Source: SZUA-36 sp963774415 (GTDB lineage Bacteria; Pseudomonadota; Gammaproteobacteria; Xanthomonadales; SZUA-36). Taken from it: DNA of 64,000 nt. Location of the stretch: contig CAVZEU010000004.1 of assembly GCA_963774415.1 (NCBI GenBank), positions 310,001-374,000 of the forward strand. The letters run 5' to 3'. How positions within the stretch are numbered: the stretch's first letter is position 1; each line of letters opens with the position of its first letter. The notes beneath the pieces were generated by a model that saw only the letters and a list, made by a program, of their open reading frames with translations, was not told the DNA's origin and ran no database searches. Positions 33,838-42,406 of this stretch are shown one piece after another. Made by a program: the position numbers and the translations under genes.

Positions 33838-34592
33838 GGGTGCGCGTTGCCCGGCGGACGAAACAGCTTGCCGCGGTAGATATTCAGGCGCTTCAGCAGG
33901 CCCGCGCCGGACGTGCCCAACACCCCCAGGCCATAGCGCACAGAGCGTTTAAAATTGATCGAGCTCGCGGCTTCGAAATACCGCGTCGGCACGGAAATTT
34001 CGCCGATATGGAAACCGGCCAGGATGCCCTGTACCAGGAACTGGTTGTCAAACACGAAATCATCTGAATTTTCCGCCCAGTTCAGTGTTTGCAACACCTC
34101 GCGCGAATAAGCGCGGTAACCGGAGTGGTATTCTGACAACTTGGCGCCGAGCAGCAGGTTTTGAAACGCCGTCAGTCCGCGGTTGGCCACGTATTTCCAA
34201 ATCGGCATGCCGCCGCGCAGTGCACCCCCGCCGGTGATGCGTGAGCCGATGACGATGTCGTAAATGCCCGACTCGACCATTGCGGCCATGGCCGTCACCA
34301 GCCGCGGTTCATACTGGTAATCGGGGTGTACCATGACGATGATGTCGGCACCGTCGTCCAGCGCGGCATGGTAGCAGGTTTTCTGGTTGGCGCCGTAGCC
34401 GCGGTTGGATTCGTGGATCAGGACATCGAGCCCGAGTTCCCGGGCGATCGCGGCCGTTTCGTCATTGCTGGCGTCATCGACCAAAAGCGTTTTGTCGACG
34501 ATGTCGTGCGGTAATCCGCGCCAGGTCGATTCGACCGTTTTCGCGGCGCGGTATGCGGGCATGACCACCATTAATCGTTTTTTATTCAGCAT
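33834..34592 (-). CDS. Polyprenyl-phosphate glycosyltransferase-like GT2 (DPM1-like)
   Basis: A 252-residue cytosolic family 2 glycosyltransferase. LMVVMPAYRAAKTVESTW, TLLVDDASNDET and NRGYGANQKTCYHAALDDGADIIVMVHPDYQYEP form the GT-A fold, with DxxQY-like DYQYEP at the nucleotide/metal site; VIGSRITGGGALRGGMPIWKYVANRGLT and SDDFVFDNQFLVQ follow. No membrane helices are seen at the C-terminus, like DPM1. The gene stop overlaps gtrA, and its start overlaps the end of the next upstream membrane glycosyltransferase by 11 bases. It probably makes the polyprenyl-phosphate sugar that the GtrA protein flips. Confidence 0.88.
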   Translation of the reverse strand: MLNKKRLMVVMPAYRAAKTVESTWRGLPHDIVDKTLLVDDASNDETAAIARELGLDVLIHESNRGYGANQKTCYHAALDDGADIIVMVHPDYQYEPRLVTAMAAMVESGIYDIVIGSRITGGGALRGGMPIWKYVANRGLTAFQNLLLGAKLSEYHSGYRAYSREVLQTLNWAENSDDFVFDNQFLVQGILAGFHIGEISVPTRYFEAASSINFKRSVRYGLGVLGTSGAGLLKRLNIYRGKLFRPPGNAHP

Positions 34593-36240
34593 TGAATTGA
34601 CCCGCGATGTCAGCCGACAGAGGAAATACGATCACCCACTTGTCTTCGTAAATGGGCGGTGGCATCCGTTCGAGTAAGATAGCGTAACAATTTTTTGTGT
34701 CCTCGCCTAAATCTAATTTTCCCTGCCCGGTCATGACGCTATAGCGCTTCTGAAATACGACCAGGTCAAAACCGCGTCGGACAAGGTCCGCGGGGTACGC
34801 GAGATAGCCCGCATTCCTGAAGTCAAAGCCGCGGCCCCGGGGAACTTCGCCCCAACGGCGCTCGGCGCAAAGCCCGTCCAGGTAACCGGGTAAGACGCGT
34901 TGGTGTGAGATATGCTCCCAGCGGGGGGCGTCCCAAAGGTAGGTCTCGAAGTAAAACGGGCTGGCCGCGACCTTGATCGAGCCCGGCGGAAAGGCCGCAA
35001 GTTTCCGCCAAAACGGGCTGACGGGAAAACGGCTCTGGAACTGGTAAATCAGGTTCTCGTCTTGCCGAAAATCAAACTGGAAAACCGAGTGCAGGCTATT
35101 CGAGTTGGGATACTCCAGGATGCGCCACAGTGGCGAGAAGATGCTTGCCAGAAACAACCCTGACAACAACGCGGCGCCTGTCAGAAGTCGTCCCCGGCGG
35201 CCCCATCTGCGACTCACCGCTGCGATCAGTCGGCGTGTCCCGAGCGCCACGGCGAGCAAAAACAACGGCACGGCCGGCAGTAAATACCGCGCCAGCGTCA
35301 GGGTATGCTGAACCCATGCCGGCCGGCTCAGCAGGATCAGCGCCAGGCTCAAACCCAGGCCCGCGAGGATGCTCCGCGCCAGCGGCAACCTCCGCCACAG
35401 TTCGTTGGCGCCCGCGAGGGCCAGCAGTGACGCGGTGACGGCGATAACCGGCGAGGAAGTGCCTGACCAGAAATACACCAGGCCGCCGAAGGTTTGCAAG
35501 CCGGGCGCGCCTGCGCCAAGCTTGCCGCCCAGGGCTTCCGGGTGGGCGAAAAAAGGAGGCAGCACCAGGGCCGACACACCGATCAGGCACACAATGCCTA
35601 TGCAAAGCATGCGCCGCAGCTGGTCCCGCCGGCCCTGTAGGAGGGCGGCAACGCCAAACGTCAGAAACGGCGCCACCGTAATGGGCAGGCTGATCAGGTG
35701 CAGCCAGGTGCTGGACACCATGCAGAGCACGTAGAAGCCCCCTGGTCTCCAGTCAGGTTTCTCCATGGTCATGAAGCGATGGAAGCAGCCGACGGCCACC
35801 ATCGACAGCAGCAACGTGAGCGCGTACGGCCTGGCCGTTCTGCTGTAAATGACCAACAACGGTGAAGTGGCGAGCAAGGCCGTGAAGATCAGGACGGCGG
35901 TCTTGTCAAAATACCTGCGGACGTACAGCGGAAACAGCACCAGGCTGACGAGTCCGGCCGCCATCATCGGCCACCGCATCAGGGTCTCGCTGAGGCCGAA
36001 GAACCTTTGCTCGAGCCAGTACAGTAAGGCCAGCGGAATGCTGTAGTCGGCCTGTCCGAAGTTGAGGAACATCTGCGCCGGAGTTCGCAGCAGCAACTGG
36101 TGAACGGCGTGCCATTCGTCGTCCAGCAGTACCTGCTGCGTAAATTGATACAACCTCAGACAGGCGCCAAACGCGGCAATCGCCGCCAGCGCTGCGTAAA
36201 AAAGGGTCGAATCCCGGGTTGCTTTCGAGCCGGTTTTCAA
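34582..36240 (-). CDS. GT-C membrane glycosyltransferase (ArnT/PMT-like, GT39/GT83)
   Basis: A polytopic protein of about 550 residues. LRLYQFTQQVLLDDEWHAVHQ at the N-terminus carries the Asp-Asp-Glu in the first outer loop that is characteristic of GT-C transferases, followed by SIPLALLYWLEQRFFGLSE, about ten membrane segments and a periplasmic C-terminal part. Enzymes of this group move sugars from polyprenyl carriers to lipid A, proteins or other acceptors on the periplasmic side. The start is uncertain: TTG 36240 gives a compact N-terminus before helix 1; a GTG at 36354 would add 38 residues rich in Gly and Arg with no ribosome-binding site. It is in the same gene run as the GT2-GtrA-TMTC unit. 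Confidence 0.8.
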   Translation of the reverse strand: MKTGSKATRDSTLFYAALAAIAAFGACLRLYQFTQQVLLDDEWHAVHQLLLRTPAQMFLNFGQADYSIPLALLYWLEQRFFGLSETLMRWPMMAAGLVSLVLFPLYVRRYFDKTAVLIFTALLATSPLLVIYSRTARPYALTLLLSMVAVGCFHRFMTMEKPDWRPGGFYVLCMVSSTWLHLISLPITVAPFLTFGVAALLQGRRDQLRRMLCIGIVCLIGVSALVLPPFFAHPEALGGKLGAGAPGLQTFGGLVYFWSGTSSPVIAVTASLLALAGANELWRRLPLARSILAGLGLSLALILLSRPAWVQHTLTLARYLLPAVPLFLLAVALGTRRLIAAVSRRWGRRGRLLTGAALLSGLFLASIFSPLWRILEYPNSNSLHSVFQFDFRQDENLIYQFQSRFPVSPFWRKLAAFPPGSIKVAASPFYFETYLWDAPRWEHISHQRVLPGYLDGLCAERRWGEVPRGRGFDFRNAGYLAYPADLVRRGFDLVVFQKRYSVMTGQGKLDLGEDTKNCYAILLERMPPPIYEDKWVIVFPLSADIAGQFNAE

Positions 36241-36361
36241 GGAATTCTTACCGTTGTTGAGGTGTACATGAAAAGCGAGCCGCCAACCGGACCCTGGCAC
36301 GGCCGGACCTGCTCCACCTCTCCGGGCGGTCGCATCCAGCTGCAGAATATGCACGTCGTGG

Positions 36362-37177
36362 TTATTTCAGCCGCTCGCATGACAGGATTTTTTCGGCCAA
36401 TTGCTGGTCCTCGACGGAGTCGACGTCAACGGCTGCGCGCGCATGCCGAACCGCAACCCAGCCCACCCGGCAGCCAGCCGCCTCCGACAGCGAAGCCAAT
36501 GCGGCCGGCAGGCTCAGGCGCCGCAGCAGGTACCGGGCGAGCGCCGGCAGACCGAAGCGCCGCGCGATCCGCCACGGGCGTTTTCGGTCGTTCTCCGCCT
36601 GCCGCCAAAATGCCAGCGCCCGCAGGCCGGCCGGCGTCAGGACGGCGAACAGGTTACTGCCGCAAAAGCGACCGTCGGAAAACTTGAGCACGGTGCGCTT
36701 GCTCTGCGGCCAGGCGTTCCTGACCAGTTCATAAGGGACGAAACCGATGACGAAATCATGTGCCTGTCGGGCGTCCAACTCGGTTACGTCGGCGCAGAAT
36801 TCATCGATGATTGCAGGTTGCAGAAGGGCGTGGTCACCCGCGGTCAGCAACACCGGGTAGGCGCCTGCCGCCGTGACCGCGGCCCGGGCGCTGGCGGCGG
36901 GTCCGGATTCGGGCGCCAGCCAGGCGAAGCCGGAGTCAGCGAGGAGTTGTTCCAACGCCGGATCTGCGTTGACCGCGTTGGCGGCAGGCCCGCAAATCAC
37001 GCCGGGGCGCACCTGCCGGGATGACCCAATGGCGCTGAGAACGCGCGTCAGCGCGGTTTTGCCCGCGACCGGCACCATGACGCTGGCGGCAACGTTGAAA
37101 GCCCGGCTCAGCGCGCTGCCGCCGGGCCGTTCACCCGCCAGCACGACCGCTGTAAATGGGCGCTGGTGCATGTTCAT
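36362..37177 (-). CDS. MobA-like nucleotidyltransferase
   Basis: A 271-residue protein of the MobA/GlmU-type nucleotidyltransferase fold. TAVVLAGERPGGSALSRA is the N-terminal NTP-binding segment, with a longer Gly/Ser insertion than the usual LAGGxSxRxG, followed by VPVAGKTALTRVLSAI and LLTAGDHALL (the acidic metal residue). The C-terminal third (RPWRIARRFGLPALARYLLRRLSL) is basic and amphipathic, suggesting membrane contact. GGAG and AGG before the ATG support the start. It lies 34 bases downstream of the ceramide-synthase-like gene on the same strand, so it probably activates a head group for the same lipid. The exact substrate is not known. Confidence 0.72.
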   Translation of the reverse strand: MNMHQRPFTAVVLAGERPGGSALSRAFNVAASVMVPVAGKTALTRVLSAIGSSRQVRPGVICGPAANAVNADPALEQLLADSGFAWLAPESGPAASARAAVTAAGAYPVLLTAGDHALLQPAIIDEFCADVTELDARQAHDFVIGFVPYELVRNAWPQSKRTVLKFSDGRFCGSNLFAVLTPAGLRALAFWRQAENDRKRPWRIARRFGLPALARYLLRRLSLPAALASLSEAAGCRVGWVAVRHARAAVDVDSVEDQQLAEKILSCERLK

Positions 37178-37211
37178 ACCTGCTCCGTATCAGCCGTCGC
37201 GGGGCGCAGCC

Positions 37212-38357
37212 TCACAGTTCAAGGCTATACATCCGGTAGCGCTTGGAGATCTTGCCGCCGAGGCTCTCGATGATGTTGCGTACGCCCTTGTTGTGATCGA
37301 GAATCCACGACATCTCGGCCTTTTTCAAACCCTTGCCGACACCGGCCTCGATGACGGCGTCGATAACCATGTACGCAAGCGCCGGACCGAAGCGGGTATT
37401 CTGGTGTTTTTGCCTGACGCCCATCAGCGCGACCCTGCCCGATCTGGGAAAACCTACCTTGAGGCGCCACAGGAGTTTCGCCCAGCCGAACGGCAGCAGA
37501 CGGCCATTCAGGTCGGCAATGGCCTCGTTGATATTGGGAATCAGCACGACGAAAGCGGCCGCCTCGCCATCCAGTTCGGCGATCTGGATGAAGTCATCCG
37601 GCAGAATCATCAGCAGTTCCTTGCCGACCGCCTCGAATTCGGCGCGTGTGAAGGGCACGAAGTTCCAGTTGTTGCGCCAGGCGTCGTTGAATATGTCGCG
37701 CATGATCTCGAGGTCTTCGGCAACCTGCTTTCGCCTCAGTTTTCTGACCACGGCGCGGTCGCTGCTGCGTTCGATCAGCGCTTTCATGACCCTCGGTATG
37801 CGCAGATCATCCGTGCTCAACTCGTAGGCCAGCAAGTCCTGGGCGGGTTCCAGTCCGCAGCGTTCCATAATGGCGCCGTAATAGGGCCTTGCGTGTCCCA
37901 TCATGACGTAAGGCGGCGAATCGAAGCCTTCCACCAGCACGCCGATTTCCTGGTTGATGCCCAGGTTGAAAGGGCCGAGCATACTGTGCATTCCCTGCTC
38001 GCGCAGCCAGGCGGCAGCGGTTTTGACAAGGGCATCGAACACCGCCTCGTCCTCCGGTCCCTCGAGCAGACCGAAGAACCCCGTTGCGTTGCCGTAGGTT
38101 TCCTGGTGCAGGTCATCGATCTGCGCGGAAATGCGGCCGACGGCCTCACCATTTTGCACGGCAATCCAGGCACGCCAGCGGGCGTGCTCGAAAAAGGGGT
38201 TCTTCTCCGCCAGGGCTTCCTTGCGTTCAACCAGGAGCGGCGGAATCCAGTTCCGGTCGTCTTCGTACAGCCGCCACGGCAGCCTGATAAAGGTATCGAG
38301 CGTCTGTTTGTCATTGACCTCCCTGATTTCGAGGGAGTTTTCGGATTGAGTGTTCAT
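37212..38357 (-). CDS. GNAT-like acyltransferase, candidate bacterial ceramide synthase (bCerS-like)
   Basis: A 381-residue cytosolic protein with a two-part GNAT-like organisation: an N-terminal half (FIRLPWRLYEDDRNWIPPLLVERKEAL, FFEHARWRAWIAVQNGEAVGRISAQID) and a C-terminal half (AAFVVLIPNINEAI, VALMGVRQKHQNTRFGPALAYMVIDAVI, EMSWILDHNKGVRNIIESLGGKISKRYRMY) that has the acyl-CoA-binding arrangement. The fifth gene needed for ceramide synthesis in Caulobacter, bCerS, encodes a large putative N-acyltransferase of this kind. With spt, ACP, acyl-ACP ligase and a CerR-like gene in the same island, this is the best candidate for the N-acylation step. The functional call is inference; the acyltransferase fold is well supported. 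Confidence 0.65.
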   Translation of the reverse strand: MNTQSENSLEIREVNDKQTLDTFIRLPWRLYEDDRNWIPPLLVERKEALAEKNPFFEHARWRAWIAVQNGEAVGRISAQIDDLHQETYGNATGFFGLLEGPEDEAVFDALVKTAAAWLREQGMHSMLGPFNLGINQEIGVLVEGFDSPPYVMMGHARPYYGAIMERCGLEPAQDLLAYELSTDDLRIPRVMKALIERSSDRAVVRKLRRKQVAEDLEIMRDIFNDAWRNNWNFVPFTRAEFEAVGKELLMILPDDFIQIAELDGEAAAFVVLIPNINEAIADLNGRLLPFGWAKLLWRLKVGFPRSGRVALMGVRQKHQNTRFGPALAYMVIDAVIEAGVGKGLKKAEMSWILDHNKGVRNIIESLGGKISKRYRMYSLEL

Positions 38358-38392
38358 TGTTGGTGTCCAACCGCTTTCATGCTTGCTCCGAT

Positions 38393-40861
38393 TCAGCCGC
38401 TTGCGTTTTCGGGGAATTTCTTTGGGCCGCTCCGGCCGCCGCCCGTGCCGCCGCGCCGAATGGCCGCATAGATTTTAACGTAGCTCGAGGCAATACTGTC
38501 CCAGTCCAGCCCCGCGGTAAACGCCAGGCCCGCGGCCGAGAGTCGCTCGCGCTCCGCTGACGATTCTGCCAGTCGCCGAATGACGGCGGCCATTTCGGTC
38601 CAGTCATCGCAAATAATGGCTTCGCGGCCGCTGACGACCGGGATACCCTCGATCCCCTTACGGGTGCTGATGAGCGGCAGCCCGGCGGCGAAGCAGTCGA
38701 CGATTTTCATGCGCGTGCCGCCGCCTTCACGCAGGGGTACGACCGCCAGGTCGCAAGCCTTCAGCCAGGGCCCGACCTCGTCCACGCTGCCGGTAAAGTG
38801 AATGCGCTCGTGCAAATTCTCTGTCGGCGGGTTGCGGCCGATCGCGATCACGTGGACTGCCGGGGCGGCGTCTTCGAGCAGCGGCAGCAGCGTGTCCGCG
38901 AAAACCTGCAGGGCGTCACGATTGGGTGGATAGGAAAAGGTGCCGTGGAATGCGATCAGCACCGCATCGTCCGGCAGTTTGAATTTCCGACGGATGTCTT
39001 CTCTGGCCGGCGAGGCGAAAGACGCGGGGTCGAAACCGTGCGGAATCGTGCGCAGCAAGCCGGGCTTTACACCGTCATCGAGCAAGCGCTGACGGTCATT
39101 GTCGGAAACACATACGACGGCGTCGGCCCGGTTGCACAGGTCGATTTCAATGGCCTTCAGGTTGCGGGACTGGGTTTCGCTGAGTTCGGGTACCTGCGCC
39201 CGCAGGCGTTCGTATTCGACGTTGTGCTCGACCAGCACGACCGCCGCGTCGAGTATTTCCCGCGCCTCGATACAGGGCTTCGCATAGGCGGGAAACTCCG
39301 CCTGCAAAATGCCCGGTTTGAGTTTGCCGCCGACGAACAGGCAGTGCCAGAAAAAGCCGCGATCGGTCAACGGCAGGTACAAAAAGCTGTTGCTTTCGGG
39401 CAGTTCCTTGCTGAGATGTAGCAACTGGGCCAGCGCGCGGGGCAGGCTCAACAACCGCAACCACATTGGCAGCCTGCGGCGCTGCTCGCGCCCGCCCGAG
39501 AACAGCCACCAATAACGTCGGTCTTCGCTGACGACCCCCACCTCCCGGCCCGAGCGTGACAGCGCCCGCGCAGTTTCGACGATCTTGACCGCGGCGCCGT
39601 GGTCCGCGGGGAACAGGTCCCTGCGCGTAACGATCAGGACATTGTCACCGGGGCGGGCGCCGATCAGCCTTGCCAGCAGTATGCGCCTGAGCAGTGCCGC
39701 CTGGCGCCGCAGGCGTTCGTGCCACGCGGGCCTGGCGAGCACGACGGGGGCGGGCCGCGGTTCATTGTGCGGCAGCCTCGGCGCCTTGGCCGGCAATTCC
39801 AGCCAGTTGAGCAAGGGCCGCGCGAGTTCGTCCGGATCCAGCCGCTCCCGCACCAGCCGCAACGCATTGTCCGAGCGCCGCCGCCATTCGCCCGGGTCGC
39901 GCATGATGTCGCGCAACAACGCCTCCAACTCGTCCGCTGAGGAGATCGTCCAGCCGGCTTCATACTCTCGGATCAGGCGGGCGATGGGCAGGTAATCGTT
40001 GCAAATCAGCGGTAGGCCATGCCGCAGGAATTCCAGTGAGCGGTAGGACTGGCTGAATCTGCGCTCGATATTGGGACTCGCCAGTTCCAGCCCGATGTGA
40101 GCGGAATCCAGCAGGAAGCGGCTGAAACTGGCATAGGGCATCAGCGCCTGCGTCTGGAAAGACGATTCGGCCGCTGCGGCGGCATCAGCGTGCCAGCGGT
40201 AGTTGCCCCCGAACAAGACCAGGCGCGGCGCGTCTGCGTCCGCTTCGGCCCGCATGGAATCGATAACGTGCCAGTATTCCTCCGATTTGCGCCACGGCCA
40301 ATTCACGCCGCCGCTGACCAGCGTCCAGCCATCACTGCCCGGGTCGGAGCGTGGTTGCCCCACTGGTTCTGCGGACAAGGGCAAAGCCAGTACGGGCTCG
40401 CTGCCGCGCAGATCAAATCCGGCCTGCAGCAGGGAATAGTAAAGGAGGCTGCGCTGCGCTTCGTTACCGGTCAACAGCAGGTCGCACTTGGACAGGTTGC
40501 CGAGCAACCGCTGCAATTGCGACGCCATTGATTCGGGGTGCTCGTAGAGCACCTCCAGGGGCCGCGGCGCGACAAAATCCACAACGACCGGCTGCGCCAG
40601 GTCAAAAGGCAGCAACTCCAGCAACTCCCAGTAGCCCACCAAAACGATGTCCGGGTGCATGCTGATGAGGATGGCCTGCAATTCTTCGCGAGTGGCGAAA
40701 GCAGCCGGGTCGGAACTGCCCTCCTTATCCAGCCAGACTTGCCTGACGGCATACCCCGCCCGCTTCAATGTGCTCTCGAGCTGGGCATTACGCACGGCAT
40801 TGCCCGTGGCTACGGCCGCGGGTGCCAGTGGCGGCTCCTGTGTGATCAGAAGAATTTGCAT
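38393..40861 (-). CDS. Tandem two-domain GT4-like glycosyltransferase
   Basis: An 822-residue cytosolic protein with two GT-B glycosyltransferase units. The N-terminal unit (MQILLITQEPPLAP, about 1-350) ends with GWTISSADELEALLRDI after a SLEFLRHGLPLICND segment; the C-terminal unit (about 420-810) starts VLIVTRRDLFPADHGAAVKIVETA and has IAFHGTFSYPPNRDAL, HFTGSVDEVGPWLKACDLAVVPLREGGGTRMKIVDCFAAGLPLIST, a typical GT4 nucleotide-sugar pocket with GGGTRxK. The ATG at 40861 gives a normal N-terminus; the open frame upstream runs into mgtE. It closes the glycosylation side of the lipid island and is separated from mgtE by 16 bases on the same strand. Confidence 0.83.
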   Translation of the reverse strand: MQILLITQEPPLAPAAVATGNAVRNAQLESTLKRAGYAVRQVWLDKEGSSDPAAFATREELQAILISMHPDIVLVGYWELLELLPFDLAQPVVVDFVAPRPLEVLYEHPESMASQLQRLLGNLSKCDLLLTGNEAQRSLLYYSLLQAGFDLRGSEPVLALPLSAEPVGQPRSDPGSDGWTLVSGGVNWPWRKSEEYWHVIDSMRAEADADAPRLVLFGGNYRWHADAAAAAESSFQTQALMPYASFSRFLLDSAHIGLELASPNIERRFSQSYRSLEFLRHGLPLICNDYLPIARLIREYEAGWTISSADELEALLRDIMRDPGEWRRRSDNALRLVRERLDPDELARPLLNWLELPAKAPRLPHNEPRPAPVVLARPAWHERLRRQAALLRRILLARLIGARPGDNVLIVTRRDLFPADHGAAVKIVETARALSRSGREVGVVSEDRRYWWLFSGGREQRRRLPMWLRLLSLPRALAQLLHLSKELPESNSFLYLPLTDRGFFWHCLFVGGKLKPGILQAEFPAYAKPCIEAREILDAAVVLVEHNVEYERLRAQVPELSETQSRNLKAIEIDLCNRADAVVCVSDNDRQRLLDDGVKPGLLRTIPHGFDPASFASPAREDIRRKFKLPDDAVLIAFHGTFSYPPNRDALQVFADTLLPLLEDAAPAVHVIAIGRNPPTENLHERIHFTGSVDEVGPWLKACDLAVVPLREGGGTRMKIVDCFAAGLPLISTRKGIEGIPVVSGREAIICDDWTEMAAVIRRLAESSAERERLSAAGLAFTAGLDWDSIASSYVKIYAAIRRGGTGGGRSGPKKFPENASG

Positions 40862-40877
40862 GGTGCCTAAAGTGGCT

Positions 40878-42245
40878 TCAGGTGGCCAGCAGCACGTAGC
40901 TGGCGAGGCCGACAAAAGCGATGATCCCGGTAATGTCGGTCACCGTGGTGAGGACGACACCGCCTGCCAGCGCCGGGTCGATCGACATGCGCTTCAATAT
41001 CACCGGGACCAGGGCGCCGGCCAGTGCCCCCGCCACCAGGTTGATCACGATGGCGATTCCCATCACCAGACCGAGCATAATGTTACCGTACAATGCATAG
41101 GCACCGGCCGCTATGATGATCGAAAAAAACAGGCCGTTGAGCATACCCACGGCCAATTCCCGGCGCAGGATCGACATTGAATTGCGGGCGCTTACCCGGC
41201 CGGTCCCCATGCCCCTGACCATCAGCGTCAACGTCTGCGTGCCGGCGATACCGCCCATGCTCATGACGATCGGGAACAGCACGGCCAGTTGCACCCACTT
41301 GTCCAGCGTTGGCTGAAAAATATACAGCACCAGTGCTACGAGATAAGCCGTCAACAGGTTGACGCCCAGCCAGATCCAGCGCCGCCGCGCCGACTGCGCG
41401 ATGGGGGCGAACATGTCGTCTTCCTCGTCCAGGCCAGCGACGGTCAGCATCATGTGTTCGCCTTCCTCGCGGATGACGTCGACGACATCGTCGATCGTGA
41501 TACGCCCGAGCAGGATATCGTTCGAATCCGTCACCGCGGCCGAAACCAGGTTGTGGTGTTCGAATTCCAGCGCCACCTGGCGTGCGGGCATGTCGACCGG
41601 TATCGCCTTCCTGGTCGTGTCCAGGAGGTGGGACACCTGCATGGCCGGATCCTTGGTCAGCACATCCGAGAGCTTGAGCTGGCCCTGGTAGATGCCGGCG
41701 CGGTTGACCACGAACAACTGATCGAAAGACTCGGGCAATTCGCCCCGCAGACGCAGATAGCGCAGCACGACATCGATGGTGACGTCCGGGCGCACGGTCA
41801 CGACGTCCGGGTTCATCAGGCCGCCGGCCGAATCTTCCGGGTAGGACATGACCTGCGTCAGGCGCTCGCGGTCCTGCCGATCCATGGCGTGCAGGACTTC
41901 CGCAATGACCGCTTCGGGCAGGTCGTTGAGGATGTCGGCGAGGTCGTCGATGTCGAGGTCGCCGACGGCCTGTATCAGTTCATCCGGAGACGAGCCGCGA
42001 ATCAGGCTGGCGCGAACCTCGTCATTGACCTCGACCAGCACGTCGCCGTCGAGTTCGGTATCGACCAGTTCCCAGACGGCCTGGCGCTTGGTCTGTGGCA
42101 GGGATTCGAGCAGGTCGGCGATTTCGGCGCCGCTGAGGCTGTTGATCAGCCGCTTGAGACGGGACTGGGCGCCGCTGTCGAGCGCCTCGGAAATATGTTC
42201 GAGGTGCCGGGCCAGTTTTTCTTCGTGCTGAAGGTCCCGAGTCAT
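40878..42245 (-). CDS. mgtE: Magnesium transporter MgtE
   Basis: A 455-residue Mg2+ channel of the inner membrane. The N-terminal superhelical domain (about 1-130), two CBS domains (about 140-260, SYPEDSAGGLMNPDVVTVRPD and [26 protein letters not shown]), a plug helix, and five membrane helices with PIVMSMGGIAGTQTLTLMVRG and NLVAGALAGALVPVILKRM follow the known structure. The CBS pair senses intracellular Mg2+ and closes the pore. It lies between the rpoN cluster and the lipid island. In Pseudomonas an NPr gene usually lies between rapZ and this area; none is present here. Confidence 0.95.
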   Translation of the reverse strand: MTRDLQHEEKLARHLEHISEALDSGAQSRLKRLINSLSGAEIADLLESLPQTKRQAVWELVDTELDGDVLVEVNDEVRASLIRGSSPDELIQAVGDLDIDDLADILNDLPEAVIAEVLHAMDRQDRERLTQVMSYPEDSAGGLMNPDVVTVRPDVTIDVVLRYLRLRGELPESFDQLFVVNRAGIYQGQLKLSDVLTKDPAMQVSHLLDTTRKAIPVDMPARQVALEFEHHNLVSAAVTDSNDILLGRITIDDVVDVIREEGEHMMLTVAGLDEEDDMFAPIAQSARRRWIWLGVNLLTAYLVALVLYIFQPTLDKWVQLAVLFPIVMSMGGIAGTQTLTLMVRGMGTGRVSARNSMSILRRELAVGMLNGLFFSIIIAAGAYALYGNIMLGLVMGIAIVINLVAGALAGALVPVILKRMSIDPALAGGVVLTTVTDITGIIAFVGLASYVLLAT

Positions 42246-42406
42246 ATCCGTCGGCCTGTCTGCTGTTGAGAGGGAGTCATCCCGGCAAAACCGCTGCCTT
42301 GTGCGGCCTATTATAAGGAAAGCGGCGGGAAATCCTCCATACAGGAGGACGTTTTCTCAAGAATCTCCTTCCGCTGCGGCCTTGCGGGCAATTTTGCCAG
42401 CGATGA

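Noticed and set aside
36873..38471. 532-residue plus-strand frame opposite the MobA-like and ceramide-synthase-like genes
   Set aside because: It runs across two minus-strand genes that have proper starts and motifs. Its product has no domain and low-complexity composition.
18162..40861. Reading the island as a capsule or O-antigen cluster
   Set aside because: There is no Wzy, Wzz, Wza-type export, initiating phosphoglycosyltransferase or nucleotide-sugar pathway. The lipid genes (Spt, ACP, acyl-AMP ligase, CerR-like, CDP-alcohol phosphotransferase) fit a glycolipid better.
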